Source of the DNA: Streptomyces regalis
GTDB taxonomy: Bacteria; Actinomycetota; Actinomycetes; Streptomycetales; Streptomycetaceae
DNA length: 64,000 nt
Assembly: GCF_001509475.1 (NCBI RefSeq)
Contig: NZ_LLZG01000231.1
Location: 144,645 to 208,644, forward strand
Direction: 5' to 3'
Position numbers and translations under genes: made by a program
In this document: positions 25,901 to 34,618 of the stretch, piece after piece
Numbering within the stretch: the first letter of the stretch is position 1
Layout: each line of letters opens with the position of its first letter
The notes under the pieces: model-generated
Databases searched by the model: none
The model's input: the letters and a program-made list of their open reading frames with translations, nothing else
What the model was told of the DNA's origin: nothing

Positions 25901-25928
25901 GTCTCCACAGCCATTCAGCTGTGGAGAC
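25901..25928 (+). terminator. Strong hairpin ending the rightward operon
   Basis: A perfect 11-bp stem, GTCTCCACAGC at 25901-25911 and its complement at 25918-25928, with loop CATTCA, 43 bases after the OYE stop codon. No T-tract follows. Confidence 0.75.
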
Positions 25929-26211
25929 CCTGTGCACCGCAGGGTTCCTGGCCCGGCCGGAACCCGGGAGTCCCCCGGTGTCCGGCCGGCGCCCGGTACG
26001 CCCACGCGCTGCGCCGTGTCGGCTCGGGCGCGTCCCGCCTGGGATCGCGCGTCGTGGACCACCCGTCCACCGGCGCGGCGCCGCCAACTCGTTCGGCTCG
26101 TACAGGGGACGAGGTGCGCGGTTCGCCTTGATCCGGATAGGCAGGGCCGCCCGCTCCAACCTCCGCTTCCAAGACCGGCGCGTCGCCGACCTCGAAGCGC
26201 AGATCGCCGAC
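25929..26211. other. Gene-poor stretch with no clear coding sequence
   Basis: Between the hairpin and the leftward GNAT gene no intact gene is visible. The only protein-like text is a plus-strand tail reading RVADLEAQIADSTVH before a stop at 26224-26226. It resembles the coiled-coil tails of recombinase-associated proteins but is too short to assign. Confidence 0.4.
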
Positions 26212-27003
26212 TCAACGGTGCACTGAATCACCTCGGCCGAGCTCAGGCGGCGGTCTCACCGGCCAAGGCCGGGTGAGACCGCCGTCGCCGAGGCGGAGGC
26301 TGAGCTGGGAACCCAGCTCCTGGAAGCCCAGCGCAAGTGCCACACGTCTTGACGGATGCGGCCGTGCTCTCCATTGCGGAAGCAGCCCAGCGTCCAGTGC
26401 ATGCGCCACCGCCGCAGACGCCACGGCCCGCGCCAGCCCCCGGCCTCGATGACCCGGCGCAACCAGCACGCTCAGGTGAGCAACCGACTGCGGCCAAGCT
26501 TGATAGCCGGCCGCGGCAACCACGTCTTTACTGTCACGGAGGACGAATGCGGGAGAGGTGATGTCCTCCAAGCCGCTTTCGCCGGCGTCCTCTTCACCAG
26601 CACGGGCCAGGAGAGCGGCCAGCTCATCGTCGCCGCACATCACCTCCTCGACAGCGGCGCCTCCTTGCGCAGGCAGGAAGTCGGCGCGGTCGAGATAGAA
26701 GAGGGACGCAGGACCAAGTACGTCGAGGACGGGCAACACCTCACGCAAGCGGTCCTCGTCGACGAACTCCTCATCGGACAGCGTGCTTGAAACGCCCGCC
26801 ATCAGCTTGGCGATCTGTACGCTCGGCACGGTGACGATCCTGGCTCCGCCGAGGACCACGATCCCTGTCCACAACGGCGGACACAACCGCGAGCCAGGGG
26901 AGACCACAATGTTCGCCCCGCTCGAGGAAGAGAACTCCACTGGCTTCACCGCCAGTTCTGTCCAAAGCTCCCGGGCCCGGTCAAGCAAGAGATCGCTAGT
27001 CAT
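26212..27003 (-). CDS. GNAT-family N-acetyltransferase
   Basis: 263 residues. The C-terminal third carries the acetyl-CoA-binding motif A, VLVAPGHRGRGLARAVASAAVAHAL, followed by the strand and helix RRVALALGFQELGSQLSLRL. The N-terminal ~150 residues form an unassigned domain found in larger GNAT proteins. ATG start at 27003. It is isolated: on the left it faces the end of the biosynthetic operon and on the right a LacI remnant. Substrate unknown. Nothing is recognisable in 27004-27194. Confidence 0.8.
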   Translation of the reverse strand: MTSDLLLDRARELWTELAVKPVEFSSSSGANIVVSPGSRLCPPLWTGIVVLGGARIVTVPSVQIAKLMAGVSSTLSDEEFVDEDRLREVLPVLDVLGPASLFYLDRADFLPAQGGAAVEEVMCGDDELAALLARAGEEDAGESGLEDITSPAFVLRDSKDVVAAAGYQAWPQSVAHLSVLVAPGHRGRGLARAVASAAVAHALDAGLLPQWRARPHPSRRVALALGFQELGSQLSLRLGDGGLTRPWPVRPPPELGRGDSVHR

Positions 27004-27194
27004 GGTCGTATCGTGTCCGGCCCCACGCCCCAGGACGACTGATTTGCAACGGGGCAGGGGCCCGAGGCGCCCTCCCTCTGCGATGCCTCGCGCACCACGC
27101 TTCCGCTCGCGTCACGACGACCACACGAACGAGCGACAACAACGATCCCAACTCGCCGACACGGACATGTAGTCGACGACCGTGGCCAGGTGTA

Positions 27195-27556
27195 CACGAA
27201 CGACTGCCGGCGGCTCTCGCGGAAGCCGGGCTGCCGTTGGAACCCCACCTGGTGGTGAAGACCCAGCTCACGCGCGAGCACGGGTACGCCGCAGCGCGGG
27301 AGCTGCTGTCCCGCCCCGATCGTCCCACCGCCGTGTTCACCGCGAACGACATGCAGGCGCTCGGTGTCTACCAGGCCGCACGCGAGCTGGGCCTGCGCAT
27401 CCCGCACGAACTCAGCGTCGTGGGCTTCGACGACGTACCGGCCGTGGCGAGCTGGCTCTGGCACTCGGTCGGGGTAAGGAAGTGCCGCAGGTGGGACTGG
27501 AGATCGCGACCACGCTCACCGTCCGGGAGAGCACGGCGCCGCCGAAGGAGGAGTGA
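27195..27556 (+). pseudogene. C-terminal remnant of a LacI-family regulator
   Basis: Frame 3 reads ALAEAGLPLEPHLVV, GYAAARELLSRPDRPTAVFTANDMQALGVYQAARELGLRIP and LSVVGFDDVPAVASWLW: the C-terminal sugar-binding core of LacI/GalR proteins. The DNA-binding domain and most of the periplasmic-binding fold are absent. Past ASWLW the usual T-x-RQP-xx-MG segment is missing, and the family C-terminus (LEIATTLTVREST-APPKEE) continues in another frame to a TGA at 27554-27556. Beside a cellulase, it was probably a sugar-responsive repressor of the glycosidase genes. Confidence 0.85.
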
Positions 27557-27571
27557 GCGCACGGGGGGGGT

Positions 27572-27605
27572 GCCCCGGCCGCCCGGGGGAGCGGGCGGCC
27601 AGGGC
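27572..27605 (-). terminator. Hairpin terminator of the GH5 cellulase gene
   Basis: GCCCCGGCCGCCCG at 27572-27585 pairs with 27592-27605 with a single C/A mismatch and a six-base loop. It lies 14 bases beyond the cellulase stop codon and may also stop transcripts from the LacI side. Confidence 0.75.
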
Positions 27606-27618
27606 AAGGGCTGGTACG

Positions 27619-29391
27619 TCAGGAGACCGTGCCGGTGACCGTGCTTCCGGACTTGGTGACGTGGTAGGTGACGGTGGCGCCGCTGTAGAAGTGGAAGATC
27701 AGCGTCGCGGTCTCACTCTCGCGGAGCGAGTTCAGGAACTCGAGGGTCAGGATGATCCCGCCGTTCGTGTAGTCCGGCGAGAAGGCCTTGTTGAACTCCT
27801 GGTAGGGGTTCCAGTTGAGCGGGCCGGCGTTGGTGCCGTCGGCGTAGGTGGAGTGCATGGTCGCCAGGTCGTCACCCCGGTACTGGGTGGGGACGGTGAA
27901 CGAGTCGGTGGTGCCGGTGGCGTTCGACAGCACCGGCACGTCGTTGGTGACGATGTCGATGTTCCAGGGCAGCCCACAGGAGAACCGGGCCTGGAGCGTC
28001 GAGTTGACGCCGTAGGCGCGGTTGCCGACCAGGCGGGTAAGCGCCTTGGCGGTGAACGTCAGCTGGTTGCCGGAGACGGTGTAGTCCCGTCCCGCGGCCA
28101 GCTTGGTGCCGCCCTGCCACACCCCTCGGAAGCTGGTGCCGTTGAGGTTCAGGGTGAGCGACTTGGCGGTGATCGTGCTGGACTTCGGCACGTAGATCTT
28201 GTCGAAGGAGGCGGTGCCCGAGCGGGTGGTCCAGCTCGACTTGATCCAGTTGAACAGGGCCTGGTCGCGCCACTGGAGGGTCTCGCGGTTCAGGTAGCCG
28301 AACGGGTCCCACAGCGCGGTGGTGACACCGACGGAGCGCGCCGTGTAGTTGAGGTGCTCGTAGTACTTCAGCGCCTCGCCCCGCTCGACGCGGGAGGGAT
28401 GGAAGTGATTGGGCCACTCGAGCAGGCCGTACTCACCGATGTAGACCGGGATGCCCCGGGCGACGAAGGTGGTGCGGATGTTGGCGAAGGTGTCGTCCAG
28501 GTGCTTCTGCGCGGCGGCGTCGTAGTGGGTGCCGCCCGCCGCGTTCACGCTGAACGGATACCAGCTGTAGAAGTGCACCTGCGCCACGAGCTGACTGTCG
28601 TTCAGCGCGGTGATGGTGGTGTACAGGTCGTCCATGTAAGCCTGGTCGGCGCTGCCGCCGGTCCCACTGCCCGGGCCGCCTGTGGTCAGCGACAGCAGGC
28701 GGCTCGCGTTGGCGCCGCCCGAGGCGCGGACCACGGAGTGGAACGAGGTCTGCAGCTCGCGCAGGTATTGGGTCTTCTGCGCTTCCGTGGCGTTGCCGAA
28801 GCTCGGCTCGTTGATGCCCTCGAAGACCAGGGTGCGCGGCGCGTCACGGAAGGTCGTGGAGATCTGGGACCAGGTGGAGTTGAACCGGGCCATCACGTTG
28901 TCGTGGTCGCTCGTGATGTCATCGATCCACATCCACGAGTCGTGGTGGACGTTGAGCACCACGTACAGACCGTCGGCCAGCGCCCAGTCGACCAGCTGCT
29001 TGACCCGGGCCATGTACGTCGCGTCGATGGTGTACGGCGCGGTGGCGGACTGGTGGTCGGTCCAGGTCACCGGGATGCGGACACTGCGGAAGCCCGCCGC
29101 GGCGATGGTGTCGAAAGTGGCCTTGGTGGTCTGCCCGTTGCCCCAGGAATCCTCGTTCGGGAAGGCGTCCAGGGTGTTGCCCAGGTTCCAGCTGGGCTGC
29201 ATCGCCGCTACGGCGTCCATGGCGGAAGCCGGAACAGTGACCGCCGACGGTGACGCCTTCTTCGTGCCGTCGGGCGCGGCCAGCGCGGTGCCGCCGGTCA
29301 GCCCCACCATGACGACCAGCGCCAGCAGCAGGGCGGCCAGACGGCCTGGGCCGCGGCCGCGGTGGTGCGCGGGTTGCCGTATGTCCTTCAT
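27619..29391 (-). CDS. Secreted GH5 endoglucanase with X2-type modules
   Basis: 590 residues. A basic N-terminus, a long hydrophobic stretch and ALA-A at about 37-39 form a Sec-type signal peptide. The GH5 domain (about 55-390) has WNLGNTLDAF, RIPVTW, NVHHDSW, the acid/base Glu195 in GINEPSF and the nucleophile Glu320 in YIGEYGLL; both catalytic residues are intact. Residues ~400-590 carry a CBM_X2-like beta-sandwich (YVPKSSTITAKSLTLNLNGTSFRG) and a second beta-rich segment ending FHFYSGATVTYHVTKSG. It should cut internal beta-1,4-glucan bonds outside the cell. A closely similar but frameshifted copy lies at 62153-63908. No CebR-type palindrome is seen in the 250 bp upstream. Confidence 0.93.
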   Translation of the reverse strand: MKDIRQPAHHRGRGPGRLAALLLALVVMVGLTGGTALAAPDGTKKASPSAVTVPASAMDAVAAMQPSWNLGNTLDAFPNEDSWGNGQTTKATFDTIAAAGFRSVRIPVTWTDHQSATAPYTIDATYMARVKQLVDWALADGLYVVLNVHHDSWMWIDDITSDHDNVMARFNSTWSQISTTFRDAPRTLVFEGINEPSFGNATEAQKTQYLRELQTSFHSVVRASGGANASRLLSLTTGGPGSGTGGSADQAYMDDLYTTITALNDSQLVAQVHFYSWYPFSVNAAGGTHYDAAAQKHLDDTFANIRTTFVARGIPVYIGEYGLLEWPNHFHPSRVERGEALKYYEHLNYTARSVGVTTALWDPFGYLNRETLQWRDQALFNWIKSSWTTRSGTASFDKIYVPKSSTITAKSLTLNLNGTSFRGVWQGGTKLAAGRDYTVSGNQLTFTAKALTRLVGNRAYGVNSTLQARFSCGLPWNIDIVTNDVPVLSNATGTTDSFTVPTQYRGDDLATMHSTYADGTNAGPLNWNPYQEFNKAFSPDYTNGGIILTLEFLNSLRESETATLIFHFYSGATVTYHVTKSGSTVTGTVS

Positions 29392-29588
29392 GCGTCAGGC
29401 CTTTCGGTCGGTCGTACGGGTGATCCGGTCCGTGGCCGGACAGCGACGGGGCGCCACCGCCGGCCACGCCTGCAGCTGCAGGCTCATCGGGTGATGCGTG
29501 TCGTGCCGTTCTCGGGGTTCAGGGCCGGACCGCTCAGCCGGTCGGTGAGGACGTGCCGGCCCCGCCCTCGCCGCCACGTGGCGGAGGG

Positions 29589-29628
29589 TCCTGCGTCCTT
29601 GTCAGCAGTCCTGCGTCCTTGTCAGCAG
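29589..29628. repeat. Perfect 20-bp tandem duplication
   Basis: TCCTGCGTCCTTGTCAGCAG occurs twice with no gap, at 29589-29608 and 29609-29628. It lies between the GH43 stop codon and the cellulase promoter region. It may be replication slippage or a direct-repeat binding site; only two units are present. Confidence 0.85.
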
Positions 29629-29644
29629 AGGGAGGGGGCCTGGT

Positions 29645-31156
29645 TCAGCCGTCGAGGGGCTCGTAGTCGAACCAGTCGAAGTGGACGGTGCCTGCCGCGG
29701 CGTACATGCCGATGACCCGGCCTGTGAAGCCGCCGGCGACCTCGGTCGACAGGTAGCGGCCGTCGAGGGTCGCGAGCTCGGTGAACGTGCCGTCGGGCTG
29801 CTCGACGCCGAGGGAGAGGACGTCGGGTCCGGTACACGGACCGTGCGGAGACGGCGGTTCCGTGATCGTGACGGTGAGGACCACCGGCCCGGCGGGCACG
29901 GACTGTTCGGCCACGACCGTGCGCAGGTAGCCGACACGCGCGATCACCCGCACCCGCGTGTCGGACACCTCGATCGCGTAGTGGTGCCGCTCGTCGAGCC
30001 GGACGGCGAGGCCGCCGCTTCCCTCCGCGGCATCGACCAAAGTGCGTGCCCGGCATGACAGATGCTGCTGGCGCCGGCCGGTGAACACCGCGTCGGGCTC
30101 GTCCAGGGAGTCGCCCCGCGCGCGGAGCGTCAGCCACCCGGGGCGCTCCTTGGTGGTGCAGTGCTCGGCCAGCCGGTCGCGCAGGGAAATCCAGGACGGT
30201 CGCAGTTCGGCGAGCTCGAAGTCGTCCCGACGCTCCTCGACGGGGCCGGAGGAGAGCGGCCACGGCAACTCGGGTAGTTCCAGGGCGACTTCGCCGACGA
30301 CCGGCCAGTCGTCTTCCCACGTGACCGGGGCGAGGAAGGTCTCGCGGCCGAGGACGTGCCAGCCGGGAGTGCCGCCGCCCGGTCGGACGCCGAGCAGCAC
30401 CATCCACCAGGAGCCGTCGGGGCCTTGGACCAGGTCGGCGTGCCCGGTGTTCTGGACGGGGTGGTCGGTGCCGCGATGGGTGAGGATCGGGTTGGCCGGG
30501 CACGGCTCGAACGGGCCGCTGGGCGTACGGCCGCGGGCGATCGAGACGCCGTGGCCGCGCTCGGTGCCGCCCTCGGCGATGAGCAGGTACCAGTAGTCGC
30601 CGATCCGGTACAGGTGCGGCGCCTCCGGGGCCTTCGCGCCGGGCCCGCCCGACCAGAGCCGGTGCGGAGTCCCGTACGTCTGCCCGGTGGACGGGTCGAT
30701 ACGGACCTGCGACACCCCGGCGACCGTGCACCAGCAGGTGCCGTCCTCGTCCCAGACCAGGTCGGGATCGATGCCGGGGACATCCGGCGCCCAGATGGGA
30801 TCCGACCACGGTCCGGCGGGGTCGGTCGCCGTGACGATCAGATTGCCGCCGCCCTCGCTGCAGTTGGTGACGATCAGCCAGAAGCGCCCGTCGTGGTGGC
30901 GCAGGGTGGGGGCGTAGATCCCGCCGGAGGACCATGCGTCCGACAGGCGCAGTTGCTCCGGCCGGTCCAGGGCGTTGCCGATCTGCCTCCAGTGCACCAG
31001 GTCGCGGCTGTGGAACAGGGGTACGCCGGGGAAGTACTCGAAGCTGGAGCAGGCGAGGTAGTAGTCGTCGCCGACGCGGCAGATGCTGGGGTCGGGGTGG
31101 AAGCCGGGGAGCACGGGGTTGGTGAAGCGTCCGTCCGGCTGGTGCAAAGGGGGCAC
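29645..31156 (-). CDS. GH43-family glycoside hydrolase (beta-xylosidase/arabinofuranosidase type)
   Basis: 503 residues, no signal peptide, so probably cytoplasmic. The five-bladed propeller starts FTNPVLPGFHPDPSICRVGDDYYLACSSFEYFPGVPLFHS; the Asp in HPDPS is the family base. GIDPDLVWDEDG supplies the pKa-modulating Asp, and EAPHLYRIGDYWYLL the general acid Glu. The C-terminal ~200 residues are the beta-sandwich of xylosidase-type GH43 enzymes. I chose GTG 31156, with GAGAGG upstream; the open frame upstream is antisense of the neighbour. It is 44 bp downstream of the GH36 gene on the same strand, so the pair is likely one operon degrading arabinoxylan or galactosylated oligosaccharides. Confidence 0.9.
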   Translation of the reverse strand: MPPLHQPDGRFTNPVLPGFHPDPSICRVGDDYYLACSSFEYFPGVPLFHSRDLVHWRQIGNALDRPEQLRLSDAWSSGGIYAPTLRHHDGRFWLIVTNCSEGGGNLIVTATDPAGPWSDPIWAPDVPGIDPDLVWDEDGTCWCTVAGVSQVRIDPSTGQTYGTPHRLWSGGPGAKAPEAPHLYRIGDYWYLLIAEGGTERGHGVSIARGRTPSGPFEPCPANPILTHRGTDHPVQNTGHADLVQGPDGSWWMVLLGVRPGGGTPGWHVLGRETFLAPVTWEDDWPVVGEVALELPELPWPLSSGPVEERRDDFELAELRPSWISLRDRLAEHCTTKERPGWLTLRARGDSLDEPDAVFTGRRQQHLSCRARTLVDAAEGSGGLAVRLDERHHYAIEVSDTRVRVIARVGYLRTVVAEQSVPAGPVVLTVTITEPPSPHGPCTGPDVLSLGVEQPDGTFTELATLDGRYLSTEVAGGFTGRVIGMYAAAGTVHFDWFDYEPLDG

Positions 31157-31200
31157 CCGAGAGGTCCTCTCGTTGGTTCGTGATGCAGGTGTGGGGTGGT

Positions 31201-33336
31201 TCAGGGAGCGCCGGGGTCGGTGGAGGTGATGCGGAGCAGGACGGCCGACGGCGCGGTGGGCAGGGTCAGGCTCAGCTCGGCCGTGTCGGGCGTCCAGGCG
31301 GAAACGGCCCGACTGGCCCAGGGGTAGAGCAGGTCGGCACGGGCGGCGGTGTTCCGCAGGTGGGGCAGGTGAAGCGTCGCCGTGGCGTCGGTTCCGGGGC
31401 GCCGCCAGGCGGTGAGGTAGGTGGCGGCGGGAGTGCGCAGGGCCAGGGCGATCCAGGGGTCGTCCCAGGCGGGAAGGCCCAGTGGCCAGGACGGCACGGC
31501 TTGCGGCAGGTCGGCGCGGATGGTCTTGTAGGCCGCTACCGCCTCGTGGACCAGGGCGCGGGCCTCCGGCCCGAGTTCGGGAATGCGGCCGGAGAGATGG
31601 ATCCGGCCGAGGAGCGCGTTGGTCATGGTGAAGGCCACCTCGTCGAGGGAATCCTCCGGCTGGGGGTACGCCCAGACGGCACCCTGTTCGGGGGTGACGG
31701 CGGTGGGCGCGGAAGCCGCGATGGGCGCGTAGAGGTGGAGGTTCTGCTGGTCGCTGGTGGACTGCAGCTGCATCCGGGACAGCAGGGCGTGGTCCCAGCG
31801 CATGCCGCCGGAGGAGCAGTTCTCCACGACCAGGTGCGGGTGCCGGTCGAGGACGCCGTCGAGCCAGTCGAGGTGCGCCCGGTTGTGGCCGAGCAGGCCG
31901 GCGCCCGGGGTCTCGCCGGGGTGGGCGCTGGTGCCGGAGCCGGGGTCGATGTTGTGGTCGAGTTTGAGGTAGCCGACGCCCCACTCGCCGACCAGGCGGT
32001 CCACGACCTGGTCCAGGTGGGCACGGGCGGCCGGGTGGCGCAGGTCCAGGTGGTGCCGGCCGGTCTCCGTGACGCGGACGCCGTCGCGGCGGAAGAACGC
32101 CTCGTCGGGCAGGGACTTGGCCATGGGGCTGCGGACGCCGATCACCTCCGGCTCCAGCCACAGGCCGGGCACCATGTCGCGCTCCCGGATGCGGTCCAGC
32201 ACCTCGTGGATCCCGCGTTCCCCGGGGAACCGGGAGGCGGCCGGCTCCCAGGCGCCGACGCTGTCCCACCAGCCGCCGTCGTCGCCGTCGTACCAGCCGG
32301 CGTCGATCACGAAGTATTCCGCGCCCGCGTCGGCCGCCGCGTCGATGAGCGGCATCAGCTTCTCGGTCGTGGGGTCGCCCATCAGGCAGTTCATGTAGTC
32401 GTTGAAGATGACGGGCAGGCGCTGGTGGTCGGTGTGCGGGCGGCGTTGGGCGCGGCGGTAGCGGGTCAGCGCGGCGAACGCGGCGTCGGGGCCGCCGTCG
32501 GCGCTGAAGGACAGGGCGGCGGGTACGGTGCGAAAGACGGCGCCGGGTTCAAGGGAGTGCCGCCAGCCGTGGTGGGTGTCGGTGGGTCCGAACAGCGCCG
32601 CGTAGGCCGCCTTGTCGTGCTCGCCGCACTCCCAACGCCAGCCGCCGCCGTTGTGCTCGATCTGCCACACCCAGGCGCGGCCGGTGCGCCGGTCCGTCAG
32701 GCCGCCCATGGGGAGGCGTCCGCAACTGGACCAGGTGCCCTGTCCGTTCACGGCGAAGCCGGATTTGCCGTGCGCGTTGCTCACGCGTCCGTCGTGGGCC
32801 GGTGTGGTCAGGCGCATCGGCTGTCGCTGCCAGCGGCATTCCGTGAGCCAGTCGTTCTCCGCCCACAGCAGGTCCGCGGCGTCGATGGCCGCCGGGGCCT
32901 GCGAGGTGAGGCAGCCCACCGCGAACGAGCTGACCGACTCCAGGTGCAGCGTGGTCTGCCCTTCGTTGCGCAGGGTCACCTCGCTGCGGAGCACCGGGAT
33001 GCCGGTCGGTGATCGGTAGGTCACCTCCGCAGCCAACCCGGTTTCCGGGTCGTGGAGTTGGACGGTCAGTGTGTGCCAGTCGCCGTCGCGGGTCGCGTGG
33101 TGGGTCCGGTGGCGCAGACGCCCGCCGAGACCGGTGCCGACGAGGCGGTTGCCCGACCAGCTGCGGCCGTGCCCCGCGGCTGTCACCTCCACCAGGGGCA
33201 GGGACGCACCGGGGAATGTCCGCGCCTCGCCGGGCAGTCCGAGGTGCGTCAGGCGCGGGCTGCCGTCGTCATCGAGGACGATCTCGAGCTGGAGGGTCTC
33301 GTGCCCCCAGTGGAAGGTCCCTTGCTCCTTGGTCAT
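31201..33336 (-). CDS. GH36 alpha-galactosidase
   Basis: 711 residues, cytoplasmic. The N-terminal beta-supersandwich is followed by the barrel with YFVIDAGWYDGDDGG, MVPGLWLEPEVIG, the nucleophile Asp in YLKLDHNIDPG, and ENCSSGGMRWD and LQSTSDQQN, the last holding the acid/base Asp. All catalytic motifs are intact and the length is standard for GH36. The ATG at 33336 has GAAAGG upstream. Two copies of a LacI-type palindrome lie upstream and should control this gene and GH43. It hydrolyses terminal alpha-galactose from raffinose-type sugars or galactomannan fragments. Confidence 0.93.
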   Translation of the reverse strand: MTKEQGTFHWGHETLQLEIVLDDDGSPRLTHLGLPGEARTFPGASLPLVEVTAAGHGRSWSGNRLVGTGLGGRLRHRTHHATRDGDWHTLTVQLHDPETGLAAEVTYRSPTGIPVLRSEVTLRNEGQTTLHLESVSSFAVGCLTSQAPAAIDAADLLWAENDWLTECRWQRQPMRLTTPAHDGRVSNAHGKSGFAVNGQGTWSSCGRLPMGGLTDRRTGRAWVWQIEHNGGGWRWECGEHDKAAYAALFGPTDTHHGWRHSLEPGAVFRTVPAALSFSADGGPDAAFAALTRYRRAQRRPHTDHQRLPVIFNDYMNCLMGDPTTEKLMPLIDAAADAGAEYFVIDAGWYDGDDGGWWDSVGAWEPAASRFPGERGIHEVLDRIRERDMVPGLWLEPEVIGVRSPMAKSLPDEAFFRRDGVRVTETGRHHLDLRHPAARAHLDQVVDRLVGEWGVGYLKLDHNIDPGSGTSAHPGETPGAGLLGHNRAHLDWLDGVLDRHPHLVVENCSSGGMRWDHALLSRMQLQSTSDQQNLHLYAPIAASAPTAVTPEQGAVWAYPQPEDSLDEVAFTMTNALLGRIHLSGRIPELGPEARALVHEAVAAYKTIRADLPQAVPSWPLGLPAWDDPWIALALRTPAATYLTAWRRPGTDATATLHLPHLRNTAARADLLYPWASRAVSAWTPDTAELSLTLPTAPSAVLLRITSTDPGAP

Positions 33337-33468
33337 GGCGGCCCTTTCAAGATCAGTGCCCGCGCAGAACCGCGCAGCCACCGGGCGGGACTTCGTGCGT
33401 CACTGCACCGGGTGAGCCCGGGTGACAGACCTGGCAGACCCGGTCGATGCCCGGCCTCCTTCAGCAGC

Positions 33469-33486
33469 TGTCGAAGCGCTTCGCTT
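33469..33486. promoter_or_regulatory. LacI-type operator, copy A
   Basis: TGTCGAAGCGCTTCGCTT matches the perfect palindrome at 33591 at its first 15 positions; the central CGAAGCGCTTCG is a perfect 12-bp palindrome. The CG-centred form is typical of LacI/GalR operators. It sits 133 bases upstream of the alpha-galactosidase start and just downstream of a candidate promoter. Confidence 0.85.
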
Positions 33487-33496
33487 GGCAGGCGAA

Positions 33497-33525
33497 AGTT
33501 AACGGACAAGTTTCGTGTGAAACAA
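33497..33525 (-). promoter_or_regulatory. Candidate promoter for the GH36-GH43 operon
   Basis: On the minus strand TTGTTT (complement at 33520-33525) is followed after 17 bases by TTAACT (complement at 33497-33502). Operator copy A lies about ten bases downstream, where repressor binding would block initiation. The -10 match is imperfect, so this is a candidate only. Confidence 0.35.
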
Positions 33526-33590
33526 GGGCCCTTACGGCGAGAAAGTTTCTCCTGCTGGGTCTATTGACAGCCCATCAGGGAGAATGGCAC

Positions 33591-33608
33591 TGTCGAAGCG
33601 CTTCGACA
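33591..33608. promoter_or_regulatory. LacI-type operator, copy B (perfect 18-bp palindrome)
   Basis: TGTCGAAGCGCTTCGACA is fully self-complementary. It lies 122 bases upstream of copy A, a spacing that would allow two repressor dimers to cooperate or loop. The rest of 33337-33639 contains no gene. Confidence 0.88.
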
Positions 33609-33639
33609 ATCATGCTCGCCTCGGCCGAAGTCGAGGTGT

Positions 33640-34442
33640 TCAGTCCAGGACTGCGAAGTGCTCGGCGGCACCGCCGCGCCACTCGATCATGAAGAGGGTG
33701 GCGTCGTCGCTGGTGCGCCCGCCGCGTTCCTTCTTCAGCGTGTGGGAGAGCCGGCGCAGGTGATGTCGTCGGTGTAGCAGAGCACCCGGTCGCCCCGCTG
33801 GAGTGGGTGCTCTTTGAAGGCGCGCCTGGCATGGCGGCAAGCGCCGATAGCGATGGTCGCCATCGCGGCGGCGTCCATGTCGTGGCCCATCGCGTCGATT
33901 ACGGCCACGTGCAGGATGTTGTCGTTGAGGACGTAGTCGAAGCTGTCGCCGGCTGCGCGGTGAGCGGGCTCCAGGATGCCCGCCACCTGAACCTGGGGCA
34001 CGGCCATCGTCAGCGGTGGCAGCAGGCCCCACTGGACGGTGTCCGGCGGCAGGGCCATGACGCCCACCTGGTCGCTGCCGTCCAGCAGAGCCAGATGGAT
34101 CCGCACGCCGCCGCGGGCCTGTGGTACCTCGACGACATCCCCACGCAGGAAGGCCCGGCCGGCAGGGGAGTCGGTCATCGGCTCGGGCTGGCCGACGTGC
34201 AGCTTCCTGCCCGGAAGCACCAGCAGCTCCCGGGCGTAGTCCTGGAGCAGGATGGACACGTCACGGCCGCCGATCCTGGCCACTTCCTCCGCGATCAGCG
34301 GGGCGATCAGCTGCGGCGGCAACAGCCGCGCCCGATCCAGCAGCACCCCGAGCAGCCGTTCGCCGAAACCCTCCGACCGGTCCACGATCTCCTCGCCCAT
34401 GGCCCGATTCGCCACCGCCTTCCTGTCGCGCGCGCCGGTCAC
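33640..34442 (-). pseudogene. Decayed SpoIIE/PP2C-type serine phosphatase
   Basis: The larger frame (from 34442) encodes a sensory N-terminus and then GDSFDYVLNDNILHVAVIDAMGHDMDAAAMATIAIGACRHARR, the metal-binding core of SpoIIE-type phosphatases. Immediately after RHARR it jumps to EHPLQRGDRVLCYTDDIT, so the roughly 100-residue middle of the domain, including the GHPPP motif, is missing. That frame then stops. The family C-terminus (RTSDDATLFMIEWRGG) resumes in another frame and ends at 33640. The catalytic domain cannot fold normally. Confidence 0.85.
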
Positions 34443-34618
34443 TGCCTGCGCACAACGTGACCGGCGTCCTGCCCTGCTGACCCACGGGCTCGGAACGCGT
34501 CAGGCGACACGACGTCCGCCGTACGACCGCCACGGCGGGTGCCGCGCCCGGCGGTGCCCGCCACCGATGGTCTCCCGGGGCCGGTGCCCGGAATGGGCTC
34601 AGGACCCGGGAGTGGGGG

